A stretch of 64,000 bases of DNA from Letharia columbiana (Eukaryota > Ascomycota > Lecanoromycetes > Lecanorales > Parmeliaceae). The notes beneath the pieces are model-generated. The model was not told the DNA's origin, did no database searches, and saw nothing but the letters and a program-made list of their open reading frames with translations. The position numbers and the translations under genes are program-made. The stretch lies in assembly GCF_014066305.1 (NCBI RefSeq), contig NW_023501036.1, positions 507,501-571,500 on the forward strand. The letters are read 5' to 3'. How positions within the stretch are numbered: the first letter of the stretch is position 1; every line of letters starts with the position of its first letter. Shown here in pieces: positions 32,746 to 45,712 of this stretch.

Positions 32746-35595
32746 ATTGAATACCGGAAGTATGTCCGAAAGCCAAAATAGAGCAGCATCGACAATGCGT
32801 TTGCTCGGAAACGGAGAGGGAATAACGGCGACATGCTGCCCTTGTCCTCTGGGATTGTAAGTTTTTAATGGGATCGATATAGACCTGTAAGAGCGTAGAT
32901 GCGTGTAACTCAAGCAGGTATCGAATGGATAGGTAATGTGCTCACCTAGACCCACTTTCCTCCTCTCAATACTCAAGCCCGAATATGAAGATGGATTCTG
33001 ACTCATTGTTTCGATACTGTCGCTCCAATCGTTCGATCCAGAACAGCTAAGACCGACCGCGTCCAAGAGCAGGTTGCCACAACCTTCCTTCCTCTCTTTT
33101 GTATCTTCTACACTCACAAGCATCTCTCGTTCTCCTCTGGCTTGCTCACTCCCTCGCCTCGACCATGCTCTTTCTCCTCTAGTATCATTTTGTACAGCTT
33201 TGTCTCCTCGTCCCCAACCAGCTCCTCGCTCATTCCTAGGCGTTGAAATCCACGTTACCCTAGACGAAGAAACAAGCGACGAAATGACTATCCACCTACC
33301 CTTCCCCCTGAGGGTCAGACCGAGTAGCAACTTCAGGGAACCTGTGCTCCGTATCCAATTAGCAGGAGCGCCCAGGAAGGGGGGAGGATCGCAAAGCGAC
33401 GTCGAGTCGCGGGCTGGTTCTCATCCTTGGCTGGAAAGAGGTAGGGCGGGTGTAAGGTACGTTACGTTTCGATTGGCTGCAGGTTCCAACGCGTCGTCGC
33501 TCCGCAAGCGTTCCCGTCCGAAAAAGTACACTTCGGTGATCGTGACCCCCACAAAATCGGGACTGTTTTGCTGGGGAGTGCGGCACCTTTGCATCCTATA
33601 CAGAAGCCCGTGAGCGATCCACTAGCGATTTGTGGATGAGACGTTAGCACCCACCGAATTGTTCCCTGGTTAGTCGCTCATGTATAGACCAAATTGACCG
33701 ACTGTCGTACTCATGAATCTTAATTTGCGAAGAGTTGCAGAGAGACCTCTTTCTTCCTCCATTAGCAGCTAGCTGTCAAAAAAAGTCCGGAATTTTTCCT
33801 CTTGTACTGCCTCCTCGCCTAATGCCTCCGTTTTTTTGGCCCCAAGCTTGTATACAATCTCTATAGCAGTAGTACACAATGAAACCCCCCAGATCGCCTC
33901 ACCCCACTACCGCAGCCGATGATCACATGGGACTAATGTCATACATATGACCTCGACCGTGCCCGTCCCTCCCCCCTGCATGCACCAAATTCAGCATAGG
34001 AGCAGTCCTCGACGACGCCGACAGAAACGCCATCTCATTCACGGGCTACGCTCCAAAAACCAACGGAAAGACTCACTCGGAGCTCCCGGGAGTACGCGCG
34101 CAGAGCAGAGCTGCTCGATCAAAGTGGCTCGAAAGGATAAGCTCCCCGAAAAGCGCATTCCCGAAGTGAAGTGCGACCGGAAAATACGGTACTGTACACG
34201 ACCGATGGAGGCGCGCAATAAGCGATCGGGTGTGGGTTGGACACGCGTGGAGAAAGAGAGGGGGAGGGTTCTTGAGGCCGGACGGGGCGATTGAAGTTGT
34301 CTGCGTGGGGATCCTGGAGCCTGGGGTGGTATTTGTTTTGGAGGATGTGGGTGGGAAGGGAGTGGAAGATGCAGGGGTTGTTGGTTACGGTGGTGGTGGG
34401 GAGATGCGTGGGGTTTGAAGGTCGTTACCGCAGGGTATGAGGTTGAAAGGGGAATGATGGCCAGGGAATTTAATTAGCATAAGCCGCCAAGTCATATCTT
34501 ATCGTCTGATGAGGGTTATACATGCACAGACTATTCTGCTCCATTGACCTGCCTACACTACCCAATCCTGTGTGAGCTTGGTAAGGTGGGCAGAATATTG
34601 CGTAGTGTCTGTGGATGCGGAGGTTGTTTTGAGTCAGACGAAATAGACGGTCTGTATATCTATTTCCCTCCTGAGGTATCGATGATACCGTCTTCCAGTT
34701 GAGCCCACCATCATAGACAGTAGATGACAAGTAACAGCTTCACTTGTCCCACCCGATCTGACGAGCTGCTTGGTGGAGAGGCGTCCGTTCGATAAGCATC
34801 CTCGTCCATGGCACCTGTGACATGTAGTAGGATATAGTCTGAAATGTAGACTGCTAAAATTTCCGACGACTGCTTACTCGGACTTTCCAAACCTAGGTGA
34901 GATTAGGGTATATGGCGTTCATGAAGAAATGTCGCCAAAGATTGGGAGATTCGTCTCCCCGTTGTGCAAAAGATGTTACTCGCTCCTTAAATTAGACAAA
35001 CACTGGCGTAGACCCGTGGCGGGGGCTGGTCTGGAGTAGTAAATGCCCTCTCTTTCAGCACGGCTAATTAGGGGAAAGAAGACTTGCTTTGGTCATAACG
35101 GCGTGTAAAGACATAACGGACGCTGAGAACGGCACCGATTCTGGGGGTGGCTGCTTCCCTATGCGGATCTAATTGTTGATGCTTGCTTACCTGACTCGCT
35201 AAAGTCAAGGAAGCAGGTGTCTATCTCTGCCTCGGACTTTAAGAAGGGATTCTCTACGTGCTTACTTTCTCCATCTTCCCCATCCGCCACTCACCAAATC
35301 TCTGCCCCTCGTGGTCCATTTTCCCCTGTCTATTCGTACACCAACGGTGCTGCCAGCACCTAACCGCCATGTCTCGAGCCTGGCGTGGACTTCAATACGT
35401 TGCCTTGATGTTCTCACGCCCAGAGAGATGCGTTCAAGGCAGAAGAAGACCCTGGCCCTTTGGCAAGCAGCCAGTCACACCGTTGCGGCCTTCCTCCTGC
35501 GTAAACAGTACTAACAGCTTTTTCACAGTCACTCTTCGCTCTTGTTCTCGACACAATCTGCAGGGACTCAGAGCTTGTACCACGGCATCCAAGAC
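32746..35595. other. gene-poor stretch, nothing firmly supported
   Basis: About 2.85 kb. Frames of up to 213 codons exist on both strands around 32690-33610, but they overlap, are Arg/Ser-rich and lack any recognisable domain. A short stretch near 34730-34800 resembles 25990-26050 (shared GACAAGTAA...GACGAGC...GGTGGA-type text), perhaps remnants of a common repeat. No RNA gene recognised. Confidence 0.4.
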
Positions 35596-35886
35596 ATGAT
35601 GACATGTGAGATGGCACACAGCGATGTCAACCGGTCAACATTAGGTATGCAACGTCTTTGCTTGTTATCATCGTCCCCTAACGTTCTTTCTGCTTGCTGA
35701 AAATGGTTTTCCACAGGACCGACAGTCGATACCAACATCCGCTCCATGGTAGAAGAGGGAGGCTCAAAGCGAAGTGAAGAATTCAGGGGGGCAACCAAGG
35801 CCAGTAGTAACTGCGCCCTGCTCCCTCTGATGACAATTCTCGCGCGCCTGCTTCTGATGTTATCACGAAGAAAAGCGACCGTCTGA
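35596..35886 (+). CDS. small spliced ORF of unknown function
   Basis: Exons 35596-35644 and 35717-35886 join in phase across a canonical 72-nt intron (GTATGC, CCTAACG branch, CCACAG), giving 72 aa (MMTCEMAHSDVNRSTLG..., SMVEEGGSKRSEEFRG, then a hydrophobic end LPLMTILARLLLML). The frame is open upstream to about 35566 after a CTGCAG acceptor, so there may be 5' exons. No family recognised; low confidence. Confidence 0.3.
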
Positions 35887-37455
35887 TGGGGTTAGGGAAG
35901 ATTTTATTCTTCTTCTAGCGTCCTCCGACTCGGCGCAGCCCTATACAATCCCAGTAGTCAGCCCATTGGGACGCCCGAGAAAATGTCTTCTGCCTCATAC
36001 TGCCTCTGTTACCTTCGCCTGGCCACGGCTCTCCTCCACTTGTATACCACTGCAACATGAAGGATTGTTTCAACACTGGCCTTATCAACCAAGCGGAACA
36101 GCATGACGAGCTAGCAAGTGAGACTCCCATCAAACCTTCAGTTTCCCCTGCTGACGTACCTTCAAGAGCAGCGTTCCCGACAATGAACATGAACCACGCA
36201 GACAAGCAGAACGCGATCGATAGCCTTCGTCCTCAAACCCTCTCAACTCAGATGCTCTACCACATATCATTGGCTCATATCCATTAGCTCGCACTGAGAA
36301 GTGTCCTTGCTGCAACACTATGTGGTCTATTGGACAGGGTATAGCCATTCCAACGTTCTTGAGATCCTATATTTGGCTAAATCATTCTTTCAGTTCCCTA
36401 TCGATGCCACTCGTTGCGGGGACTGGATGGTACATCTCAATGGGCTGGTGAAGCGAATGAGAAATACTGAGTAAGTGCTTCTGGCTGACTTGGGCACTGC
36501 CCTCGACCGAAAGCTGACTTGCAATGTAGCTTTTCTCGACGATGGCACTCGGTGACTCGACAAAGTATTGGAACTTTCCCTCGATTCAACCACATGGACG
36601 GCCTTCTTCCACTTGATCAGGGTTCGAAGATCACTTGAGTCAGCCATGTCAAGAGAAAGCCAGACAATCCAATCATCCGTAGCGACATCATCTTTGCCGG
36701 GTATGTCGGGTACAATCCTTGTGGAATCCAGTACTCCTTGGCCCGCTCAAGCTACCAATTCATGCCCTAATCCGTGTCCAAATCGGCGCAACATAGTGGT
36801 GCAAGGGAATAGAGGAAGCTGGTGAGTGCGCTCTACGTAAATTGAGTAAATTGGATTGTTTGGGGGCGTTGTGAAAGGTAGTGGACAGGACTCCGCATCT
36901 GCCGGAATTCGGAACTCATGGAGGAAACGGATACTGCTGTTCATCCAAATCACAAGCATGGAGTGCAAGTTGTAACATGGAGTGCAAGTTGTAAGGAAGT
37001 GAGAGGCCAGGAGACGGTCCGCTGGGTTTCTGTTCCATGTCGAAACTTCTGGCTACTGCAGCAACGGACGTCGATCGTACAGTAGGATTTAAAATGAGCG
37101 AATTAGCAATCTAATGATGGAATATGGGTCTTGTTTCAGGCGTCGAAGATTGATGGCACGAAATCGCGTAGAATACTGGGATTGAGGATTCCTTACCTTA
37201 CTCTTCCCGTCTGAGGGCAAGGCTAACCGGATCAAGCACAGAGATCGGCGTCATAACAAGCGCAGGCCAGAAAGTCGGGATGTCTTTGGATCAAAATGTT
37301 CTGCAAGATCATTAAGGCAGTATGCATAGTAATAACACTCGCTCTTGTTCACATTCTCATTCTATCATCCCCAAATTCACACAAACGCCCCAAAATGCAA
37401 GTCCCTTGATCGCCCCGACTCGCATCAGAGACCATCTTGCCAACCCCAACATCCG
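35887..37455. other. gene-poor stretch with possible exon remnants
   Basis: Contains intron-like signals around 36338-36392 and 36473-36531 (GTAAGT, CTGAC, TGTAG). They would join TRCGDWMVHLNGLVKRMRNT to further short segments, but I could not assemble a full gene. Otherwise only short frames. Confidence 0.3.
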
Positions 37456-38242
37456 CTAGTAAAATTCTCTCGTGGAAGGCCTACCAAAGCTGATAGCTCC
37501 CCTCCGTCCTCTGCGCATTCCTTCGTCCTCGGAGTCATCAAGATCATCATCCTCGGATAGATGTCCACGACAACCAGGATGCATCCCACCTCGAGCGTCC
37601 CCAATATTACCCCGACGAGATCCATACTGCTCAGAGTCGGACTCATCGTCCGTGGTGCTGGCACGAGCTGCACCACGGCCCGCGGAGCCCCCGCCATTGA
37701 AGCGCACGTCTGGGCGAAGTGGCTGCGCTCGGCGAATTCCAGGTCCGCGGTGTCCTTCGCGCGTCGCACGAGAATCCAAGTCTGATTCATCCTCGGAGGA
37801 ATCGCCGCGGAAGCGAGGGTCTGGGCGACGTGTTTCGCCTCGGCGTCCCAAGCCCCGACTTCGGATGTCACGATCTCCACGTTCGACTTCGGAGTAGTCG
37901 CTGTCGGAGTCATCGGGAGTACCGGTGGGATAGCCACGGCGACGAGGCCCGTCTCCGCGCACTACATCTGCACTGCTACGATAGCGGTCGCTTGATGAGG
38001 CGTCTGGACGATGGGTGGGGCGGCCGTGTCTCCCATGGTCGGTATCTTCATCATCGGAGAACTCCGATCTATGGCCAAGCCCGCTTCGCTCGCCATGGAA
38101 TGTCTCTCGCTCACGCATCAGGTCAGCACGACCGTAGCCACGGTCATAGTCATCGTCACGGTCGAGTGGAGCACCACGACGGGTATATTCGTAATCGTCA
38201 TCCGGACTCGAAATCGCGAGTAGAAGCGCCATAACGGTCCAT
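37456..38242 (-). CDS. Arg/Asp/Ser-rich low-complexity protein
   Basis: An ATG frame from 38232 gives 258 aa, dominated by RGD, DSDSD, DDES and Arg/Gly tracts, ending REFY. No folded domain is seen; it resembles disordered nuclear or RNA-associated proteins, but this is only composition. A second ATG at 38242 starts MDRYGASTRDFES in another frame, which fits the charged style better than MALLLAISSP. The two would fuse if one of the two bases CC at 38202-38203 were absent. The true N-terminus is therefore uncertain. The Arg/Asp bias also opens frames on the plus strand. Confidence 0.5.
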
Positions 38243-39153
38243 CTTAATCTTCTGGGTTTGGGTTTGGTTTGTTGTGGGTTTGTGGTGACGTTTGAGATCC
38301 CTTCTGTTTTGAGTGTGGTTCGGTTTTGGAGTGTGGTTGTGGATGCGTGTTGGTGAGAGGGATGTAGAGAAGAAGAGAAAAGAAAGAGGCAGGAATGGGC
38401 ATTAAGTACCTGCGACCATGAGCTATGAAAATTATGTTTGACACAATGGTCTCTTTCTCTTTGACAATCGCATTCTCAAGAACCCTCCTCTGTCATTGTG
38501 TAGACAGTAAAAATACCTCTTTGTTGTAGATTTCTTTAAGACAGTGAAACAATTTCATTGTCAAACGCCTAGCTGGCGTTGTAGAGAAGGTAGTGAAAGC
38601 AGCGTTCATTAGGTCAACCAGAATCGTCTTTGTTATTGATGCGCAATATCGCCGAGGATACTCTTGCTTTGAGAAAAAAGGCAAGAACAAGGTCATTCTT
38701 CCTTGACTATTCAGGTCAGGAACCCTCTAAGCAAGACTCTTCCACCGTAAGTCACGTCCGGCTTTCCTGCCCTTTGCCTCGAAGTGCAAAGCTGGATAAG
38801 GCATGTCACACCCTTTTCTGCCCCCCACCCAGCCCCAAAGGCTGAACCTTTGCAGATCACTGACTTGTGCTTGGTTAAGCTCATGCCTTGCGTTTACTCC
38901 TTTGCTCGCAATCCCGGAGCGTACGAGGATATCTTTCGTTTGCTTTGTAGACTCGTAGCAAAACCCCTGAGGTTCTGGAGGAAGGAGAGAAGAAAGGCAG
39001 CTAGAGGCAGAAGAGGGCAAAATCAGTTCCCCTGATCCACGAGGCACACCAGGGCACTTTCTTCAGGTGGTTTGGTAGCAATTCTTCATGGCAGTCCCTG
39101 GTAATTCAAATCTATCTTCTGAAAGAACGGATGCCAGATCAGCTAGTATTGTT
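38243..39153. other. intergenic, no supported gene
   Basis: About 0.9 kb between the Arg/Asp-rich gene start and the COG1 stop. Open frames of up to 106 codons show no recognisable features. Confidence 0.4.
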
Positions 39154-41782
39154 TTAGGCCAACAAAGCAAAGAGCAGACTCGTCCGCTTCCAATACTCTG
39201 CAGCATCCTTCTTCATCCTCTCCATTGCCTTCGGCTCGAATGCAAGATCTTGAATTAGTGAACCCTGTAGGCTAACCAGCTGATTGTCCTCAGCTTCCGT
39301 CTCTTTAACGACACTAGCGTTTGTTAGATAGGCAACGTCGAAGAATCGTTGTATCTTCCCGTCTTCTGGCTCCTCTTCTGGCTTGAACTCGATGTGTCCG
39401 TTGCTCATAGTTCCATTCAGGGGCTTTTCCGGATACTTTTCTGGCTCCTTGCTATTTCGCTCCTCTTTTTCCTCACTTTTTCCCGCTTCTTCGCCATTTA
39501 CCTCTCCATTCTCCTCTCTGAATCTTTCCTCTATCTCCTCCTCGTCTTTCTTGACTTCTTCCTCGAGTTCTTCTTCCTCCTTGTCTTCGCCATCAAGAAG
39601 ATCTCTATCCCGATGCCCATTGACTTGAACAGCCTGACGTCCTTCAAGCATTGGCGCTATACTCAGTATAAGTTCCTTTTTCAGCGTATCGACTGCTTGC
39701 GGACTCCACACGTCGCTGCCACAAGCACTCATTGATGACGCAAGTTCAAGCAGAAATCTGTATGTCCATGCAGACGGCAAGACGGGTAGTTCGGGGTCGC
39801 CTTCCCAAAGCGGTCTCGCCTGTAGTAGCTTAGCTTGCGACATCTTGGCAATACGCTTCGAGCATCGCTCCAGAGGCACCCGAAGTGCTTCAATTGCGAT
39901 GGTATGCTGCAGGGTAGGTATGGAACCAATTCCAAGTTGAGCATTTTGGTAGCTCTTTGGTAGATATTGCCGTAGTTCCCTCCATACACGGATCAAGTAC
40001 GCTGCTTGTTGGCCGTTGTTAGTCGTCTCAGACTTGTCAAAAAGCTTGTGAAGCATGACTTGTAAATCAGTATAAGCCTCTTGGAGGGCGCTGTTGAGCT
40101 CTTCTTGCAATAGTCTTGGATCGTCCTCACTGAGCAGGACTTGTTTGTTGTCCAGCAAATAATTCTCATTGTCCACGTCATCCATATCGTCTGCCCATCT
40201 AGCCTCTCGCAGCTTCTTGATCATTTCTTCCAGACTTTCGATTCTTTCAAGAAAAAGACACATACTCTAGAGAAACTTTGTTGAGGGGCTCATTCTTGCC
40301 TGTGAATCGAGACGCAAGCCTCTCTCGGAACGATTTGCCTCCGTTTTCAAACTCCATTGAAGTCATTGAAGAATCCCATAATGACGGAGTAAGGTCAGAT
40401 ACGCCAGCTTGCCAGTTCTGCAAAACGTTTTTGACAATCAAGCCCACTCGGTCCAGCTTAGACGCTCGACTTTGTATGAGACGCGTGGATTGAAGGTTGA
40501 AAACATGGCGGAGACCATCAAGCGTCTCAGCCGAATCGACCCCGGTCGAATGCTGATGATTCGACAACCAAAGCTCCAAGACTTGTCTCCGTAAGTCTAC
40601 CAGTCTTTCGGGATCCTCGACATCTTCTATCCTGTTTCGTAGTCCAGCGAGGAAAGACCCAAATGCGGACTTTGCCCACTGTTTGAGTGATCGTTCTGCT
40701 TCGGCTTTGGTCAAATCATCATGCCGTATATAGGGTGTAAAAGTCCTGATATCGTCACCTATCCATCGCTCGTGAACATCCAAGTTGAGCTCGATCAAGG
40801 AGTATACATCCTGACTTTTGAATAACGGAACCAACTTCAATCTCTCCAGTGCGCGTGCCAGTTGCGTAGGTATGACTGCCTGGGTGTCCTTCAACGTCTT
40901 TACGTATAGTCGTAATGCCAATAGCACGTTGTCATGACCATCACCATCCTGGCTCATATTCTCGGAAATAGCCTCCAGCCTCATGTGATGATAATGACGT
41001 ATAACATCCTTAGGTGACGAACTTGTAGCCAGCGAGAAAGCGCACATTGCCTCCACCAGTACATCTCTCGATATTTCCAAGCTTTTGAGCCGTCGGTCAA
41101 TCCTGCCCAGCAGTCTTCGACGTAGACTTGCCAATCGGTTCCTCAAATCGTCTAAGAATGGCGGCGGATTCCGGCGCTGGGAGAGCTTCGTATGCAGCAG
41201 CCTCGAGATCACCAGAACTTTGGCGGCCAGCAGCACCGATCCTCCGCTCTTGAAAAGCCTGGAAATGACATCTGGACAACTGCGGAGGACGGCCAATTGG
41301 GATGCGAAAGAGTAGCGTTCAGTGTCTGCCACAGAAGCCATAAGCATCGTCTCCAGATGTCTGTAGATTTTTACGAGACATTCGTACTTGGAGCCCCAAC
41401 CTCTTCAGTCCATGTCCGTAAATTTGAAGCCTTCTTGTCCAAGATCCTAGTATTGCACCTCTTGCTAATCTCGCCCATGTAGGTCTCCAAGTCGTGCATC
41501 TGGCCACCCATCTCGATGATTGATTCCGCAGTGCCTAGGAGGTCACGATAGCTTGCGCTGCATGATCACGCTGGTGTCAGCAGTTGTGACTTTTAATAGA
41601 AACACGGTGGAAGCCAAAGTGCTTGAAGTGGTCCCATACCCAACGAGTGTCCTCAGCTTTTCACGGTTCGAATCAATGTCCCTGCGCAGCTGTCTCTCCA
41701 TACCGCGCACTGCGGGAACAGGATACTGGAAGGCTTCTTCCCATGACCCGAAGGTCTTTGGATCTGGGGCTTCCGCTGCCAT
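39154..41782 (-). CDS. COG1: COG1, conserved oligomeric Golgi complex subunit 1
   Basis: Lobe-A subunit of the COG tethering complex for intra-Golgi retrograde vesicles. Exon 1 41782-41640 (MAAEAPDPKTF..., EEAFQYPVPAVRGMERQLRR), intron 82 nt, exon 2 41557-41388 (YRDLLGTAESIIEMGGQMHD, LETYMGEISKRCN), intron 62 nt (41387-41326), then exon 3 from 41325 (ERYSFASQLAVLRSCPDVIS). Both joins are in phase. Near 40252-40262 the frame changes: one base too many in the run TCTTTTTCTT (A5 on plus strand). Skipping it continues the protein (LERIESLEEMIKKLREARWA) to a stop at 39154, about 827 aa. A 67-nt GTATGT...CTAG intron is an alternative but would delete that segment. The C-terminal part has an acidic linker. 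Confidence 0.88.
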
Positions 41783-42088
41783 TGTTTGTGTATAGGGTAA
41801 CGACTGTGGGTGGTGCAACACCGATGATCTCCGGCGGCAGAGAGCGTGAACTACGAGGTCTCGCTTACACCTACTCTACCGATAATTGACTTTCTACAAC
41901 ATTGATTCAAAACTAGCTCTTTACGGCCTGGACTCGATAGACAAGACCAGGCTTCAAATACAGTTGAAGGCTTGCACGAGGTTACCGGTACGCTTAGCAA
42001 TGGTAGGATAGAGCAAGCAAATGGGTATTTCTGTACAGTCGAAGTCATACGGAGAAGGTATTATACATCAGAAGCAGAAGAACGCTTT

Positions 42089-45000
42089 TCAACTCCATCC
42101 AAACACCTCCGCAATGCTTGCAAAGTTCCACCTCAAACTCCCAATAGCAACAAGAATGCCGACCAAATCGACCGTTATAAGTACCGCCGCCGCGGTCATG
42201 AACCGCGGACTAAATATTCTATACAGCATTAGATGTCTCCTCAACCAGCCAGCCCACATAGTCGTCGCCAGGTTGATAACGGCGTAGTATAAAAGCAAAG
42301 TAGCTAGTGCTTTGGCCACATCGCTAAGCAGCCTCGGCTTCTTTGGAGGCTGCTTCCATAGTGCTATCAAGGGCACTGCCACGGTAGTAAGTATTTGAGC
42401 GCCGAAGGTGTTGAGCACAACCAACAGTGGTGACCAAGGATAGGTTACTGTCCTCAAAGCGACGAATGCTGACTCCCACTGGATACTTGAGAGTGTTGCT
42501 TGATGGCCTGTCTTGAAGAAGTGAAAGCTGCCGAGTAGACCTAAGACAACGGGACCTATGGCGGTTTGGGAAAGATCGTTTGTGTCAATGATTTCAAGGA
42601 GAGCGAGGATCTGGACGGCCAAAATGCCAATTGCACCTCCTCCCATAGGCTTTTGAAGTAAAAAGATGGCCAAAAGCCAGTTGGTGACCAGCAGAAAGTA
42701 CCGCGTTCCGTGCACGTTGGCGTACCCAAATACTTTTACCGACTTTGGCTTTGTGACTACGCCATCGTTGGTGTCGGCATTGGCTTCGGGTGTCACCTCA
42801 ACATTGATGCAAGGGTTCCCATACACAAAGGTTGTAGTACCGACTACGAAGGCCGAGCCGAGTAGCAATCGAGCCAGGACGATCTTTATCATCTTAAGGC
42901 TACCCTGACTCATTTTCAGCCATTCATTGTCGTCTGCTGCGTCAAGTACCCAGAAAATAGCAGATCCAAGTAGGCCCATCCTCAAGGCAAAGCCCACCCA
43001 CAGTGTTGCGGATCCTTGGTACGAACGTGTCCCCTGGTAGTATGTCTTGATAATAACGGGCAATAGAATCGCTGTGATGAGTGGTATGAGCAGTTGCCAC
43101 GGAGCCGATGTGGATGAGTTGGTCGACGCGTAGTATGTGGACCTACAGTACGGCATTTGCTCTTCGCGACAGAGTCTGGAGAGCGAAGCCAAACGACTCA
43201 GCACGAAGAATGCGGCGGCTTGGGACATGCCAAGGATGCGCTCAATGAAGAATTCTTGGCGTATCGAAGCAGCAAAAGCGACAAATGCGAAAGTGCCGAG
43301 AAAGCAAAGCATAATCTCGTCTTCCCAAATGGTGTACGAATTTGAAGCGAAGCCGATGGACTGACTCAACGTAAAGACAACTGCAAGCCAACCCCACAAG
43401 GACCGCGGGAAAGGGAGAGAAAACCCTTTCTGTAGCTCAAGGAAGACCCAGCCGAAGCCGCCGATACCGCCAGCTGCAAGGCCAAGAAGAGAGGTATCCT
43501 TCGCAACCATGCCAGGCAAAATCGTTGCAATCAATAAAACACTCGCACCGCCGATAGCTCCAAGGACCGTCATATGCGACAAATAAACTGGCACCACTTC
43601 AGCGGTCGATGGTCCTGACGACCGTGCGAAGACCGCCACAACGCCCACAGCGCTTGCCAGAATAAAGATTCCTTCTAGCATACTCGGGATATTGAATGTA
43701 GCCCAAAGACCTCGACATATGCGTAAAGTCTCTTGCTGGTACTGGGAGAACTTCTCGAATGCTGTAGCATACAAGTCACCCCTTTCTTTATGCTGAACGG
43801 CCTCTTTCCAAGATTGGAGTCCGTCCGCCCAGTAACCTTGGGGCAAAGAAAAGATACTTTCTTCCAATCCTCTGGAACGCGAGTACTCATGCTGATATCT
43901 GCTAATCTGAGCACCCGCCAGTGCGTTCACAGATGCTAGTCTTTGCCAATCAGGCTTTCCGGGGCCGACAAAAGCCTCCGCGATGGGAGCTCCGAGGTTA
44001 TTGAAAGGTATTGGCATGCCGAGAAGTAGGGAGAGTGTTGGCACGAGGTCAATCTGTCCCACAGGACGTTCTTTGGCAGTGGGTGGTGGCTCCATCTTCC
44101 CGTTATGACCCCTACCAAAAACGCCTTTCTTCGAGTACAGCCACAGTGCCGCTTCTACCTCGTCGTCAGATTCTCCGCCATGGTCTCCCTTGACATCCAT
44201 GCCATGGTCACCCATCACCACCAGCAAGGTCTTGTCGTCCATAAGAGTAATGACTTTTCTTAGCACGTCATCCATTTCTCTCAACTTAGAGTTCGTCGCT
44301 GGATGATCGGGGCCATATCGATGTCCGGCGTGGTCGACACCAAGATAATGACCAAATAGTACATCCCACTTTCCCGTGTTCTCAGGGCTCAACAGAGGTA
44401 TCAGATGCTCAGTCACCCCATTATCGACGGTAAACAAATCCCAAACATTGAAAGAATCGTACGCGTGCGTAAGATTGGCGTCGAAGTATCCTGGGAATAG
44501 CGAGTGCCAGGTATCATCACCTAAATGAACCAACGTCTTCCCTGCGTTCCGCAGCTGTCCAAGCAAATTATCTTCCTCAATGGCTGTCCCAGCAAAGTTG
44601 GACCCTATGTCAATGAATGTAGGCAGAGTCCCCGTTGTTAAGCCTTTCAATCTTTGAAGTGTCGAAGTTGGAGGATCCGCTATGAATGGTAGGAGGAAGG
44701 CATTTCCAGGGCTCTGTCGTGCTGTCTCGTCCAAGACTGTAAGAGCATTATGGAAATGGTGCGGAATACCAGAAAAGGGAACAGTAAAGTCGTAGCGTAG
44801 AGCATCAATGATTATTATTACCGCCTTGTCGAAGGTCTTCGGATGCCAGCATCCATCTGTATAGGTTCTCGGACTTTGTTTCCCCAGGTCGAACGGAGGA
44901 GCAGTGCATTCTGATTTGTAGTCAAGCACAAGGCGTGTAAGAAGGAAGCCTTTGGTGAAGAAATATATTCCAATGGCATGAAGTAGACTAGAAATGTTAG

Positions 45001-45254
45001 AAAGGATCAACCCACGCGCTGGAAAGAACATACAATATCCACAGAAAGAAGCCTATTAACAGAAAATGAGAAGCTTTGAATTGAATCTCCTTCCTTCTAT
45101 TTATCGTCTGAATATCGCTGTCGGGCCGACCCCGGTCTTTGCTATCATTGAACTGACTCGTGATATCCTTGTACTTTGAGGAGGCAGTAGCTGGGCCATT
45201 CTGTGCTATCGGGGTAAAGACGGGCTCCCTGTTTTCAGGGCTCGTTCGGGCCAT
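42089..45254 (-). CDS. GPI13: GPI13/PIG-O, GPI ethanolamine phosphate transferase 3
   Basis: ER membrane enzyme adding the bridging phosphoethanolamine to the third mannose of the GPI anchor. Exon 1 45254-45034 (cytosolic N-terminus and first TM, FLLIGFFLW) joins by a 46-nt intron (45033-44988, GTATGT...CTAAC...CTAG) to exon 2 44987-42089; 1039 aa. The luminal alkaline-phosphatase-like domain has IIIIDALRYDF (metal/nucleophile region), HYLGVDHAGHRYGP and VVMGDHGMDVKGDHGGES. Many hydrophobic helices fill the C-terminal half. Without exon 1 the protein would lack its N-terminal anchor start. Confidence 0.94.
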
Positions 45255-45712
45255 GCTCCAATGCGAGTACCAAGCAATTTCTCCACTCTGCCATCACACT
45301 GCAAATCGCACTCAAGATGTGACTTGGACAGGCTTGATGCTAGAGGAAACAAAGACATGGAAGTCACAGAGAGCCTCGCGCTGGCCTAGATTTTGCGGCT
45401 TTCTTGTAGGGCTGATGTCACTTTAGCCTTCGAGCACAAACAACATTTTCCATTCACACATCTAAAACATTGACTGTTGCTCTTAATGGGATCTAGAACA
45501 CTGTAGGCAAGAACATACGGTTCCAAGCTTGAAAAGTTCAAAATTCAAACCGAATTGAAGAGTGTAGCAGTCCTTCCAAATAATTTCCACGAGTCTTACT
45601 CTAAATGCCTTTCGGCATATCACATTTTACTTATTCGGTGGCTCATGTAGTATTTACAGTGAGAAGGTTTGGCAGTGCATTGAGTTTACAAGATTAACAT
45701 TCATTTACGATA
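45255..45712. other. intergenic, nothing recognised
   Basis: About 460 bp between the GPI13 start and the CDC123 stop: promoter of GPI13 plus CDC123 3' sequence. No further feature seen. Confidence 0.4.

Noticed and set aside
32689..33613. 213- and 179-codon ORFs on opposite strands beside the P450
   Set aside because: They overlap each other, are Arg/Ser-rich and have no recognisable features; treated as chance frames.
39349..39735. Leu/Phe-rich membrane-like ORF on the plus strand
   Set aside because: Antisense of the Lys/Glu linker of COG1.
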